Assembly: GCA_945861565.1 (NCBI GenBank)
Contig: CAMAUY010000006.1
Span: 22,211-86,210 of the forward strand
Reading direction: 5' to 3'
DNA: 64,000 nucleotides
DNA from: Akkermansia muciniphila
GTDB taxonomy: Bacteria; Verrucomicrobiota; Verrucomicrobiia; Limisphaerales; UBA9464
Shown here: positions 19,135 to 28,696 of the stretch, piece after piece
Numbering within the stretch: the first letter of the stretch is position 1
Layout: each line of letters opens with the position of its first letter
Made by a program: the position numbers and the translations under genes
Notes under the pieces: generated by a model
The model's input: the letters and a program-made list of their open reading frames with translations, nothing else
Told to the model about the DNA's origin: nothing
Databases searched by the model: none

Positions 19135-20142
19135 GTGCAGACCGTTTTTGAATTCGAAAAACCGGCCGCAGAACCCGCTCTGGCCGCCGGGCTTCACGGG
19201 CCGTTGGCGGCTTTGACTCGTCATGGCGTCCGCCTCGGGACCTCCTCGTGGAAGTACCCGGGTTGGCTGGGTTCCTTCTACCGACGGGACCGATACAGTT
19301 TCCGCGGCCGATTTTCGGGAAAACGATTTGAAGAGGAATGCCTGTCGGAATACGCGGAGACGTTCCCCACCGTTTGTGTGGACGCTGCGTACTATATGTT
19401 TCCTTCGCGACAAACTCTGGATCCATTGATGGCGGCGACACCGGCGGAATTTCAATTCGCGTTTAAAGTTACGGATGAGATTACCGTGAAGCGATTTCCG
19501 CAACTGGCCCGTTTTGGAGACAGAGCCGGGCAACGGAACGCAGGGTTCCTGCGGGCAGATCTCTTCGTCCGGCGTTTCCTGGAGCCGCTCGAACAGTACA
19601 AGGAAAAGGTAGGGCCGTTGATTTTCGAGTTCAGCCGGTTTTCGCCCACTGAGTATCCGACGGCGGCTGAGTTTGTCCAAGTGTTGGAGCCTTTTCTGTG
19701 CGGACTGCCCGGTGGTTGGCGGTATGGAGTGGAAATCCGGAATCGCGAGTTTCTGGTCCCGGAATATTTCCGTTGTCTTGCACAATCCGGTGTGGCGCAT
19801 GTTTTTAATGCTTGGGAAGCAATGCCCCCTCTGGCCGAACAACTCGATCATCCGGACAGTCGAACGGCGCCCTGGAGTGCGGCGCGGTTGTTGCTGAAGC
19901 CGGGGCGGCGCTATGAAGAGGCTGTTCGCGCCTTCCAACCGTACACCGAGTTGAAGGATCCGTACCCGGAGGGGCGCGCAGCAGCGATGCGACTGATCCT
20001 CGAATCGCTCCGGCTTCCCGATCGCCGGCAGGCGTTTGTTTACGTCAACAACCGGTTCGAAGGGAACGCTTTGAAGACCATTGTCGCAATCCTCGCCGCG
20101 GTGGCGGCGATACCGGGAAAGGCGGACTCATGGGAGAAATAA
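19135..20142 (+). CDS. DUF72 family TIM-barrel protein
   Basis: A 335-residue DUF72 (YecE-like) protein: GVRLGTSSWKYPGWLGSFY near the N terminus, FPTVCVDAAYYMFPSRQTL, FAFKVTDEITVKRFPQLARFG, FEFSRF, and the late FVYVNNRFEGNALKTI. The predicted fold is a TIM barrel related to uncharacterised hydrolases, and the biochemical activity is unknown. It starts with GTG at 19135. Its TAA stop overlaps the ATG of the next gene by one base (TAATG), indicating translational coupling with the glycosyltransferase. Confidence 0.9.
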   Translation: MQTVFEFEKPAAEPALAAGLHGPLAALTRHGVRLGTSSWKYPGWLGSFYRRDRYSFRGRFSGKRFEEECLSEYAETFPTVCVDAAYYMFPSRQTLDPLMAATPAEFQFAFKVTDEITVKRFPQLARFGDRAGQRNAGFLRADLFVRRFLEPLEQYKEKVGPLIFEFSRFSPTEYPTAAEFVQVLEPFLCGLPGGWRYGVEIRNREFLVPEYFRCLAQSGVAHVFNAWEAMPPLAEQLDHPDSRTAPWSAARLLLKPGRRYEEAVRAFQPYTELKDPYPEGRAAAMRLILESLRLPDRRQAFVYVNNRFEGNALKTIVAILAAVAAIPGKADSWEK

Positions 20143-21080
20143 TGGAGTCCGCCACGGCCGGGGAGCCGTGTCTTGTTCTGGAAGGGGGAACTCGGGCGAG
20201 CGGAGTGATCAAGCACGGCACGGAGGGTCGGCCGCTCATTAGCGTAATCACCGTGGTGTATGATGGGGAAAGTGATTTGGACGCCACGCTGCAAAGCAGC
20301 ATTGGCCAGACCTATCCCAACATCGAGATTCTCGTCATCGATGGTGGGTCGACGGACAGGACCGTTGAGGTGATCCGGAGGTTTGACCGCTCGATTGACT
20401 ATTGGGTGAGCGAACGGGACAACGGCATTTACGATGCCATGAACAAGGGGCTGGCCCGGGCAACCGGCGATTGGGTCATTTTCATGAACGGTGGCGATCA
20501 GTTCCACTCTTCGGCCGTGATTCAGGCATTGCACGATCGAGGGGCATTTAGTCGTTACGACCTGGTCTACGGCGATTGTGAAATGGTCTGCGCGAATGGA
20601 TATAAGAGAATACTTCGATCCCGGCGGGTTGAAAACCTCTGGAAGGGCATCGTCTGCTCTCACCAGAGCCTTTTTGCAAAACGATCCCTGTTTAAAGACA
20701 ACCCGTTCGACAATTCTGGAGGCATCACCCGTGATGCCTCCAAACGGGAGACGGGAAACCGCCGACAACTCTTTGAATCTGAGTTTCAGTTTGCCCTGAA
20801 GTGTTATGTGGAAAAACGCTCCTTTGGACGAGTGCCGATCGTCATATCACGCGTCGCAGCCGGAGGGACATCTCACCCTGAGCGAGTTGCGATCGCATTT
20901 TCCCTTTACAACGTCGTCAAGAAATTCAAACCGAGTCTAAAGACAATCCTTTATCACTGGTTTAATATTGGCTGGCAGGCCGCAAAACTGAGTGTGAGAG
21001 CTGTTCTCTTCGCCTCGGTCACGGATGCCCTCATCAAGGCGAAGGGGTATATCTATACAGTGATGACGAAGCAGAGATGA
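20142..21080 (+). CDS. Glycosyltransferase family 2 (WcaA-like)
   Basis: A 312-residue GT-A glycosyltransferase. PLISVITVVYDGESDLDATL and NIEILVIDGGSTDRTVEVI form the nucleotide-sugar site, followed by WVSERDNGIYDAMNKGLARATGDW and FMNGGDQF. The start at 20142 is chosen over 20130 because GGGAGA lies a suitable distance upstream and the TAATG overlap couples it to DUF72. Surface polysaccharide synthesis is the usual role. Oddly, the segment coding SGGITRDASK contains a perfect 11-bp inverted repeat with a 2-nt loop (20718-20741), unusual for coding DNA. Confidence 0.9.
   Translation: MESATAGEPCLVLEGGTRASGVIKHGTEGRPLISVITVVYDGESDLDATLQSSIGQTYPNIEILVIDGGSTDRTVEVIRRFDRSIDYWVSERDNGIYDAMNKGLARATGDWVIFMNGGDQFHSSAVIQALHDRGAFSRYDLVYGDCEMVCANGYKRILRSRRVENLWKGIVCSHQSLFAKRSLFKDNPFDNSGGITRDASKRETGNRRQLFESEFQFALKCYVEKRSFGRVPIVISRVAAGGTSHPERVAIAFSLYNVVKKFKPSLKTILYHWFNIGWQAAKLSVRAVLFASVTDALIKAKGYIYTVMTKQR
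20718..20741. repeat. Perfect 11-bp inverted repeat inside the GT2 gene
   Basis: Arms GGAGGCATCAC and GTGATGCCTCC are exact reverse complements separated by CC. Outside them CCCGTT (20702-20707) and AACGGG (20743-20748) can also pair. The structure lies in coding sequence and could be a recent insertion or a transcript hairpin. Confidence 0.8.
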
Positions 21081-21212
21081 AACCGCAGGACAACAGGCGA
21101 CGCTGGACAGCCGAAGCAGTATGGCGCACCGTGCTGACGTGAACCCGGAGGAAAGTCAATACGCCCCGAACGGCGCGGCGTCCGCCCCGAATCTCGCTCA
21201 TGCAGTGGCGTT

Positions 21213-22508
21213 ATGAAGCTGGGACTGACTTTGGCAATTTGCGCCTTGGCAACCGTTGGATTGGGGCAGGCTGACGATTGGGCGCATTGGCGCGGAGCGA
21301 ACCGCGACGGTGTGGCTGCCGATATTTCAGGGTGGGATTCGCCGGGCATCTGGCCGCCGCAGGCGGTCTGGAAGGCGAATGTCGGCGCGGGGGCTTCCGC
21401 CCCGCTGGTGGTCGCGGGAAAGCTTTATGCCATTGGCTGGGCGGAGGGTCAGGACACGCTACGTTGCCTCGAAGCAGCGACCGGAACGGTCATCTGGGAA
21501 CAAAGCGACACCGGGCCTGAATATGGTCGCCACTCGACGGGCGACAAGGGCCTGTACCGCGGGGCAACGGCCACACCGGAATTCGACCTGAAGACCGGCC
21601 TGCTCTTTACTCTTAGCTGCGATGGCAGCCTGAATGCCTGGGACACGAAGTCGCGAGGGAAAAGGGTCTGGTCGCTGAACCTATACGACCGCTTCGGAAT
21701 TTTGCGGCGCCCGCAGATTACGGAGCGGAAGAATACCCAGCGCGACTATGGTTATACCACTGCCCCGTTGGTATGGGGTGAGTGGGTCATCGTCGAGGCC
21801 GGCGATACGGAACGCGGATGCGTCATGGCTTTTGACAAGCGGAAGGGGGGCGATCCGGTGTGGACTTCGGAGAACCGTGACCCGGCTGGGCATAGTGGCG
21901 GCCTGGCGCTGATGATGGTCGAGGGTGTGCCCTGTGTGGCAGTCGCGACTTCGTATCACGCCCTGGTGGTGCGGCTGGATGGCAGTAATGCGGGAAAAAC
22001 GGTCGTGGCGTTTCTATGGAAAACGGATTTTTCCAATACGATTGCCGGCGTGGCGGTGGCGGGCGCGGATTTGTTGATCTCCTCACGGTACAACCAGATG
22101 GCGATGGCCCGCTGCGCGGTGAGTCTCAAGGGAGGTGGCCGGGAGGTCTGGCGGAATCGTCATCCGACGGGAGTCTGCACGCCCGTCATCCATAAGGGGC
22201 GGATTTATTTCGCGAATCACGGCGTGCATTGCGTCGATTTTGCTACCGGCGAGCGGATATGGGAGGGGGGCAAGATTGGTGATGCGGGTTCGTGTCTCGT
22301 AACCGGAGATGAGCGGCTGATCGTTTGGGGGAACGGCGGCGATTTGTCCTTGATTGAGGGGGCTGGGCGTTCACCGGAGAAGTGCACGGTGCTGGCGGAA
22401 CGCCCGCGGATATACAACGACATGGCGTGGCCGCATGTCGTGGTGGCAGGCGGGCAGCTCTATGGCAAAACCTTGAGCGGGGATCTGACTTGCTTTTCAC
22501 TCCGGTAA
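21213..22508 (+). CDS. Exported PQQ-type beta-propeller protein
   Basis: A 431-residue protein with a signal peptide (MKLGLTLAICALATVGLGQADD) followed at once by DWAHWRGANRDGV, the opening of verrucomicrobial PQQ-like/BamB-type propellers. Repeated blade motifs follow: LRCLEAATGTVIWEQ, LNAWDTKSRGKRVWSL, VMAFDKRKGGDPVWTSE and VHCVDFATGERIWEGGKIG. No dehydrogenase active-site segment is evident, so it may be a structural or binding propeller in the periplasm. It follows the glycosyltransferase by about 130 bp, with a GGAGG around 21149 too distant to set the start. Confidence 0.85.
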   Translation: MKLGLTLAICALATVGLGQADDWAHWRGANRDGVAADISGWDSPGIWPPQAVWKANVGAGASAPLVVAGKLYAIGWAEGQDTLRCLEAATGTVIWEQSDTGPEYGRHSTGDKGLYRGATATPEFDLKTGLLFTLSCDGSLNAWDTKSRGKRVWSLNLYDRFGILRRPQITERKNTQRDYGYTTAPLVWGEWVIVEAGDTERGCVMAFDKRKGGDPVWTSENRDPAGHSGGLALMMVEGVPCVAVATSYHALVVRLDGSNAGKTVVAFLWKTDFSNTIAGVAVAGADLLISSRYNQMAMARCAVSLKGGGREVWRNRHPTGVCTPVIHKGRIYFANHGVHCVDFATGERIWEGGKIGDAGSCLVTGDERLIVWGNGGDLSLIEGAGRSPEKCTVLAERPRIYNDMAWPHVVVAGGQLYGKTLSGDLTCFSLR

Positions 22509-22651
22509 GTTGACCCATTATTACTCTCTTTATCCTTTATCCTTCGATCGGACGTTGTTACGGCAGAATCTGGGACGTTCGCTAGATCTGCGGCTGGCGC
22601 AGGCGGCGGCGGCGGCGCGCGCGGTAGGTCGCTGGCGCAAGGCGCCGATGG

Positions 22652-23956
22652 TCACACTTCCTCAAGTCGTTCCGTTGCGTCTCCGAAACGATCGAGACGC
22701 ACGTTCATTTTCTCCATGAGCGATAGGTAGAGGCGGCACATTTGTCGGTTCGGCTTCTCCTTGTAATCGAGGATTCGGCCGCCCTTTATCCTGCCGCCAC
22801 CCCCACCCACCAGGATCACGGGAAGTTGGGTGGCGTCGTGACTCCCGGTCATCATGCTGGAACAGAGCAAGAGCATTGAATTGTCGAGCGCGGTGCGGGG
22901 ACCCTCCTGAATGGCATCGAGTTTGCGAGCGACGTAGGCCACTTGTTGGAGGAAGAACTGGTTCACTTTGAGCCAGTCGGCGGTGTCGGAGTGGGAGAGC
23001 AGGTGATGGATCATGTAATCCACGCCCAAGTTTGGGAAGCGCAGCGAAGAATGGTCGTTGTTCAGCTTCAGGGTGCAGAGGCGGGTCGTATCGGTCTGGA
23101 ACGCCAGCACGAGGATATCGCACATGAGACGCATGTGCTCGGCAATGTCCTGCGGGATGCCATCGGGAGGTCGTGGGATATTGGGAGCGGCGAGCGTTGG
23201 GCGCCAACCTTGCAGTTCCCCCTTCTTACCGGCCTGTTCGATGCGAACCTCGACCTCTCGGACGGAGTCGAGATATTCATCGAGCTTGCGTTGATCATTG
23301 CTGCTGATGTGGCGGCGAACGTCCTGGGCATCCTGGAGGACGGCGTCGAGCACACTCTTGTCGCCACGCTGGACTTCGTCTTTGAACAGCCGGTCGAAGG
23401 CGAGAGCGGGATAGACCTCCAAAGGGGTTGGGGTGGTCGGCGATGTCCATGAAATATGCGAGCTGTAGAGCATCGAGTAGTTCTTATGGACCGACGGATT
23501 GGATTTTTCGCAACCCAGGACCAAGCTAGATACCTTGGTGGATTGGCCATATCGTTGCGCCAACAACTGATCGACGCTCGTGCCGGAGCGGATATCCCCC
23601 CCGGAGGCGAGGGGTGCGCCGGAGAGAATGTTGCCGGTTTGCGAGCTATGGATGTTTCCCTTGAGGGCCTCAGCATTGTAAAGGCCGCGGATGAAGAGGG
23701 TGTTTTTCCGGAAATCGGTTAGGGGCTCCAACACCTTGCCGAACTCCATGCCACTGCCCTCACCCTTTGCCCACCATTCTTTGCCGTGAAATCCGTTGCC
23801 GGCGAAGAAGGTGGCGAAACGCACCGGCGCCTCACTGGCGGGTTTTGTCGTGGTGGGTTCATCGCCCCAGACGGCCAGCGACTCCATCCATGGCAGGGCC
23901 ATGGTGACACCGGCACCGCGAAGCAGCGTACGACGTGAAAATCTGTGAGTACTCAT
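22652..23956 (-). CDS. DUF1552 family protein, Tat-type leader
   Basis: A 434-residue DUF1552 protein with a twin-arginine-like leader FSRRTLLRGAGVTMALPWME. Family blocks include RFATFFAGNGFHGKEWW, SQTGNILSGAP, SVDQLLAQRYG, LDEYLDSVREVEVRIEQA and VGGGGGRIKGGRILDYKEKPN. It is the standard downstream partner of DUF1592/DUF1588 cytochrome proteins, and here it lies 78 bp after such a gene on the same strand, so the pair is very likely one operon. The role is unknown; periplasmic export is inferred from the leader. Confidence 0.92.
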   Translation of the reverse strand: MSTHRFSRRTLLRGAGVTMALPWMESLAVWGDEPTTTKPASEAPVRFATFFAGNGFHGKEWWAKGEGSGMEFGKVLEPLTDFRKNTLFIRGLYNAEALKGNIHSSQTGNILSGAPLASGGDIRSGTSVDQLLAQRYGQSTKVSSLVLGCEKSNPSVHKNYSMLYSSHISWTSPTTPTPLEVYPALAFDRLFKDEVQRGDKSVLDAVLQDAQDVRRHISSNDQRKLDEYLDSVREVEVRIEQAGKKGELQGWRPTLAAPNIPRPPDGIPQDIAEHMRLMCDILVLAFQTDTTRLCTLKLNNDHSSLRFPNLGVDYMIHHLLSHSDTADWLKVNQFFLQQVAYVARKLDAIQEGPRTALDNSMLLLCSSMMTGSHDATQLPVILVGGGGGRIKGGRILDYKEKPNRQMCRLYLSLMEKMNVRLDRFGDATERLEEV

Positions 23957-24033
23957 GGGAGATCGGGGCTGATAGGATTGTTGGATAGTGGGATAAAATG
24001 GAGCGGCGGGGAAGGCGCGAATTGTAGTTAATT

Positions 24034-27000
24034 TCAGTCTTCAAAGGCCGCATCCCTACCGCGGATTTCGCGGAACTGGCGGCTGCGAACAATTGTTTCA
24101 ACGGCGGAACTGAACGGGTAGCCATTCAGCGCCAACTGCCGCTGCATCTCGGACAAAAGCGGATTGTCGGACAACTGCACGCCTCGCCCTAACGAGTATC
24201 CGAGCAACTTTCGGCAGAATTGCCGGAGCACCACGCTGCGCTTCTTGTTTAGCAAGTAGTCGCGAAGGCCATCGATCCCTTCGATGGTTGAACCGTCCAG
24301 GGCGATGCCCTGCGTTTCCACGGGCCGGTCGGCGAGATCCTTGACGCGCGCTCGCCCGATGGCGTCAAAACCTTCGAGCACGAACCCGTAGCCGTCGATT
24401 CTCCGGTGGCAACCGGCGCATTTGGGGTCGTTGGTGTGCTTTTGCACGAGTTGGCGGACCGAGAGGCTCTCGGTGGCCTCGTCTTCGGGTAGGCGGGGGA
24501 CATCTTTTGGCGGTCGGGGCAATTTGTCCCCAAGCAACGCTTCGGCCACCCAGTTGCCGCGCAGGATGGGACTTGTTCTCGACGCTCCGGATTGTTTGGC
24601 GAGGGTCGCGCCGAACGCGAGTATTCCACCGCGCGAATACTTCTTAACGCCATCGACGCGCCGCCATTCCGGCCCCGTCACGCCTGGGATCCCGTAATGT
24701 CCCGCGAGGCTCTCATTGAGAAAGGTGTGGTCGGCGTCGAAAATCGTGAGCAACGATCCGTCCCCACGAAACAAGTCGGTGAAGAATTGGATGGGTTCCT
24801 CATAGAGGGCACCACGCAGCCCGGCAAAGGTTGGAAAATGGCGCTCGCTCTTCTCATCCAACTGGTCGAAGTCATGGATATGGAGCCATTGGCAAGCGAA
24901 CTCGGTGGCCAATCGACGCACGCGGTCGTCGCGCAACATCTGCCGGGCGTGGGATGCGAGAACTTCCGGGTCGCGCAATTTTCCGGCCGCCGCCAGATCA
25001 CGGAGTGTTGCGTCCGGTTGCGAGGACCACAGGAAGTAGCTGAGGCGGCTGGCGAGTTCCCAATCGGAAACGGGCGTTGATTCCCGACCGGGGATGGTCC
25101 GCTCCAGGCGGTACAAGAACGCGGGCGAGACAAACACGCGCGCCAGCGTGAGTCGTATCGATTCGTCATGCGGAATCTCCTGCTCTCGCAGCTTCTTATA
25201 AAGTTCCCTCAACTCTTGCGATTCGGAAACCAGTAACGGCCGGCGATACGCGTTCTCCGCGAAAGTTAGCAGCGATTCGAGATGCTTTGGCTCCGTCGTG
25301 ATCAGCTCTCTCCGCAAGGCTGTCGCCCGCTCCTGAATCGGTTTCCGCAGCGGTTCGAACACCTTGGGATCGCCATCCTGGGTCGCATACTCCATTAACT
25401 GGGCAAAAGCATCCACGAGCGTCAAGGCATCCTGGCTGACGTAGTGAAGTTCATTCCACATCCGGTCGAGGGCGGCCTTTTGCGCATCATCCAACATCAG
25501 TCGGCTAAGTGCGTAATCCTCGCGGTGCAGAAGGGTCAGCGTGACGACTTCGTCGACGGGAACAATTTTCGTGTAACACAGCGCGGCGGGAAACGGCGCG
25601 CGAAAGTCGTCAAAATTGGATTCGATTCGACGACGGGCCGCGCTGCCGTCCCGGACGATGATCGGGGTACTGTGCGCCAGTTGATTTTTTTGTGACGTCC
25701 AGGATCCGCCGTCGCCCTTCACCGTGGCGGTTCCCGGCTGAAGCCGCGAGGGGGATTCGGGCTTGGCGGTTAGTACCTGCAGTTGAACACTGCCTTCGCT
25801 GCCGGTTCCATCTTCAAGCAGTCCGGTTGTGACGAATTCCGCTCCGGCGACGAGGTCGGCTGGGAGAGGGATCTCGATGAGCGAGGGGGCTTGCAGGCAA
25901 AGACTGGTGGGATCCAGGTTGCTTCCGTTGGGGTGCCGGCCGAACTGGCCGGGTTCGAGCCCCCACTTTGAAATGTCCGGCGTAGCCGTTCCTGGCTCCG
26001 GCGATGCAGCGTTGCCAGCCGTCTTTGCGGACGGCGCTGACCGAATACGTTCTCGGACGGCGACGTTTTGTGCTCCAGCAAGTAGCGGCCCGCCCAGTGA
26101 CGTCAACTGACGGTGCAAGACGGCGTCCGGGCCGTCCTTGGGGGATGGGGCATCCCGGCGGATCAGCGCCTGGACTGCGGTTGCGAATTTTTGTCGATCC
26201 GCAGCCCCTTCCGCGGATTGCCAATTGGAGAGCAATGATCCGACGGGAATCGACGGGCCGGCATCATGGCCGGAGACGGGCTCGGTATAGAAGTGCCAGA
26301 TTCCAGCCGTGCCAAAACGATCCGCGTGCGGATTGCCCGCGAGAACGTCGGGTGACACATCACGTGTGAGGCTCCACTCCGGGCCATCTGCGGCGGTGCT
26401 CTTGAGAACCAGCTCAACATCCGTCAGGTCGCAGGAATGATTGCCGTCGCGCGGGCCGATGAGCAGCGAGATCAGATCACCAGTTCTCACGGCGAGATTC
26501 TCGATCGGGCTGATCTTGATTCCCTTGCCGCCTTGGGCGGTGCCGGAAGCGAGGCGTTGGCGCTGGGTGCCACGACGCAGTTCGAGAGACCAGACCACGC
26601 CATTGCCGCACTCGGGATGCGCGTGCGTCACGGCGGCTTCGACGCGCATCCGGGCCGAGATCGGGCTTCGCCATCCGACGGCTGCGTTGAGTTTTGGGGA
26701 CGGATGCAAGGTGACGCCGTGCGCCTTCATATTACCCGGGATCCGCACCGCCTGGTCCGAGGAATTGGCGTACAGGCTGGGCGTGTCGGTGGTGCCCCAG
26801 CCATTGACGAAATCGTGGTTCGATGCTTTCTTCAGCTGATTCTTGAAATAGTCGAGCGGCTGGGTCGCAGTCGAGGTGATGCCGAGGTATTCGAACCAGG
26901 CCGTCAGCACTTCAGAATCCACATCGTGACGACGGGCCAGTCCGGCAATATCGGTCTGACCCGTCGCAGCGCCGACCTCGGCCGCGGCCTGGAGACAGCG

Positions 27001-28386
27001 CACGACCGAAGCGGAGATCTTGTCGCGGCGAGCCTCCATTTCTCGGAGGAATTCGCGGACATCGCGCAGCGCCAGATCAGGGCGTCCGGTTAACACGAGC
27101 CTGGGTTGCTGCCAAACGACGTAGTCTCCGGCATTGCCGTCCCCGGCGTCATTCGCATTCAGATACAGGAAGACGTTATTTCCGTTCGTGGGCGCCGCCA
27201 GCTTGAGTCGCACCTCTAACTTGGAGATGAGGGGATTGACCGGTTCCATCCACGCCTTCGGCCCGCCAATTTTTCCGATATGTCCGACGCTGCTGAATTT
27301 CCAGAGAACCTTCTGCCAGTTGGCAATGTCAGCCGCGAGTGAGGCGCTGTCGGCCGGTGCTGACGAACGCCACCGGGCGCGAATGGGATCGAGAACGAGC
27401 GAGGGTTCCCGGCTGTTGAGAGTCTCCCACAAGGTCCCGAGGTACCGCGCATTGAGTCCGCGCTCCCGTGCGAGGGTCTGACGCGCACTTCCGATGTCGC
27501 TGGCCGAGGAGGATCCTTCCTTTGCCTCGCTCCGTACCCGTAGCTCCAGTGTAGCGGAGAGGTACTTCTCAAGTGGAAGTCGTCCCCCCTCGTTGGTATC
27601 GAAGACAATTCCCTGCAGATTCACCTTGTCGCCGCCTCGGGGATCGGTGAACTGACGGTAGAAACTCCGGATCTGAGCCAGCGTTTCATCCGTCCAGTCG
27701 CGGCGGGTCGTTGCGGGCGAAAACCGAATTCCATCCGGCAACAGGACGGCGTGGGCAGCGATCTCTTTGCCGGCGGCGAGATACTTGGTAATCAGGGCGG
27801 GGGACATCACGAGCGAGTTACCGGTGTTCATGAAACCCTCGCCGGCGGCACTGTCCCCGGGGAATTCCCGAGCGGGATTGAGCGAGTCGACCCCCGTCAG
27901 ATCCCGGACGGTGAATGTGTATTCGGTGTTGTTGAGGCGGCGTAGGACGACCGGACCCGGGTCCCCAGCGCGGGCCTTCGCGGCTTCGTCCAGAACGACC
28001 TCGATCGAGTTGACGAGTCGTTCGCGATCGGCCGGTGTCGGCTGCGGCTTGTCTCGCGGTGGCATCTCGCCGAGCAAGAGCTGCTCGACCGCGGTCTGCC
28101 AAACCTTGGGGTGCTTCATCAACTCGCTCAGCGTTGTGACGTGTTCGAAGTCGACGTCGCCTTTGTGTTTTTCCGTGGAATGGCAACCCAGACAATATTC
28201 TTTGATCATCGGGCGGATCGTCTTGTCGAACACCGCCGGATCAAACGAGCTCGACTCCACGGCGATGAGCGAACGCGGGGCCAGGCAGTACGAAATCACG
28301 AGGAAAATTGCAAAGCGCGTGAACTGCTGGGGGCGATGGACGGTCATCAAGAGTGGTTTCAAAGCTTGGGTCCGGTTGGCTTTCAT
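24034..28386 (-). CDS. Very large exported cytochrome c-type protein (DUF1587/1595/1592/1588/1585)
   Basis: A 1450-residue protein. A signal-anchor-like N terminus (FAIFLVISYCLAPRSLIAV) precedes a haem motif CLGCHS near residue 66 with the KHKGDVDFEH context of PSCyt domains. DUF1587 follows (VVLRRLNNTEYTFTVRDLTG). The middle (about 230-960) is an unusually long region with beta-rich, carbohydrate-binding-module-like stretches. The C-terminal third has the DUF1595/1592/1588/1585 series: LASRLSYFLWSSQPD, FDADHTFLNESLAGHYGIPG, SPILRGNWVAEALLG, a second haem-like CAGCHRRIDGYGFVLEGFD near 1322, and FCRKLLGYSLGRGVQLSD. Many relatives I know are roughly half this length. It is paired with DUF1552 downstream. 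Confidence 0.92.
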   Translation of the reverse strand: MKANRTQALKPLLMTVHRPQQFTRFAIFLVISYCLAPRSLIAVESSSFDPAVFDKTIRPMIKEYCLGCHSTEKHKGDVDFEHVTTLSELMKHPKVWQTAVEQLLLGEMPPRDKPQPTPADRERLVNSIEVVLDEAAKARAGDPGPVVLRRLNNTEYTFTVRDLTGVDSLNPAREFPGDSAAGEGFMNTGNSLVMSPALITKYLAAGKEIAAHAVLLPDGIRFSPATTRRDWTDETLAQIRSFYRQFTDPRGGDKVNLQGIVFDTNEGGRLPLEKYLSATLELRVRSEAKEGSSSASDIGSARQTLARERGLNARYLGTLWETLNSREPSLVLDPIRARWRSSAPADSASLAADIANWQKVLWKFSSVGHIGKIGGPKAWMEPVNPLISKLEVRLKLAAPTNGNNVFLYLNANDAGDGNAGDYVVWQQPRLVLTGRPDLALRDVREFLREMEARRDKISASVVRCLQAAAEVGAATGQTDIAGLARRHDVDSEVLTAWFEYLGITSTATQPLDYFKNQLKKASNHDFVNGWGTTDTPSLYANSSDQAVRIPGNMKAHGVTLHPSPKLNAAVGWRSPISARMRVEAAVTHAHPECGNGVVWSLELRRGTQRQRLASGTAQGGKGIKISPIENLAVRTGDLISLLIGPRDGNHSCDLTDVELVLKSTAADGPEWSLTRDVSPDVLAGNPHADRFGTAGIWHFYTEPVSGHDAGPSIPVGSLLSNWQSAEGAADRQKFATAVQALIRRDAPSPKDGPDAVLHRQLTSLGGPLLAGAQNVAVRERIRSAPSAKTAGNAASPEPGTATPDISKWGLEPGQFGRHPNGSNLDPTSLCLQAPSLIEIPLPADLVAGAEFVTTGLLEDGTGSEGSVQLQVLTAKPESPSRLQPGTATVKGDGGSWTSQKNQLAHSTPIIVRDGSAARRRIESNFDDFRAPFPAALCYTKIVPVDEVVTLTLLHREDYALSRLMLDDAQKAALDRMWNELHYVSQDALTLVDAFAQLMEYATQDGDPKVFEPLRKPIQERATALRRELITTEPKHLESLLTFAENAYRRPLLVSESQELRELYKKLREQEIPHDESIRLTLARVFVSPAFLYRLERTIPGRESTPVSDWELASRLSYFLWSSQPDATLRDLAAAGKLRDPEVLASHARQMLRDDRVRRLATEFACQWLHIHDFDQLDEKSERHFPTFAGLRGALYEEPIQFFTDLFRGDGSLLTIFDADHTFLNESLAGHYGIPGVTGPEWRRVDGVKKYSRGGILAFGATLAKQSGASRTSPILRGNWVAEALLGDKLPRPPKDVPRLPEDEATESLSVRQLVQKHTNDPKCAGCHRRIDGYGFVLEGFDAIGRARVKDLADRPVETQGIALDGSTIEGIDGLRDYLLNKKRSVVLRQFCRKLLGYSLGRGVQLSDNPLLSEMQRQLALNGYPFSSAVETIVRSRQFREIRGRDAAFED

Positions 28387-28581
28387 GCGTATTTAAACGG
28401 GAGTCCCCTGGAAGCTATCGGTTTCTCGGAACACATTCCAGGGGCTACATGTTTTTTTTGGAATTTTCCGAACGTGGATGCTTCGCTGCAGGCGGGAGGA
28501 TTCGGCCGGATCGGAGCCGTTGCCAATTTTGGAGGGTAACGCAACCGCAGCGGGCTCTCTGGCGGGCCCTCGAACAACTCT

Positions 28582-28650
28582 GTAAATATTTAGTCAAACA
28601 GTTGACATTGTTAAAATATTGGTCTTCAATACCGTTAAATATTAGACAAG
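28582..28650. repeat. AT-rich direct repeat TAAATATT(T)AG-CAA in sigma-factor promoter region
   Basis: TAAATATTTAGTCAA (28582 onwards) and TAAATATTAGACAA (about 28635 onwards) form an imperfect direct repeat about 52 bp apart on either side of the best promoter match. The surrounding ~120 bp is far more AT-rich than the rest of the window. The repeats could be operator half-sites for a regulator of the sigma gene. Confidence 0.5.
28602..28630 (+). promoter_or_regulatory. Candidate sigma-70 promoter for the sigma-factor gene
   Basis: A perfect -35 box TTGACA at 28602-28607 is followed after 17 bp by TTCAAT (28625-28630, 4/6 match to TATAAT). It lies about 65 bp ahead of the ATG at 28697 in an AT-rich island. 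Confidence 0.5.
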
Positions 28651-28696
28651 TAATTAACAGACCTGGTTTTAATTTAGAATTCAACCGTGTGAAATC

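Noticed and set aside
18307-19938. 543-aa minus-strand ORF
   Set aside because: It lies antisense to the prepilin-like and DUF72 genes, both with clear family motifs; its own translation shows no domain or repeat.
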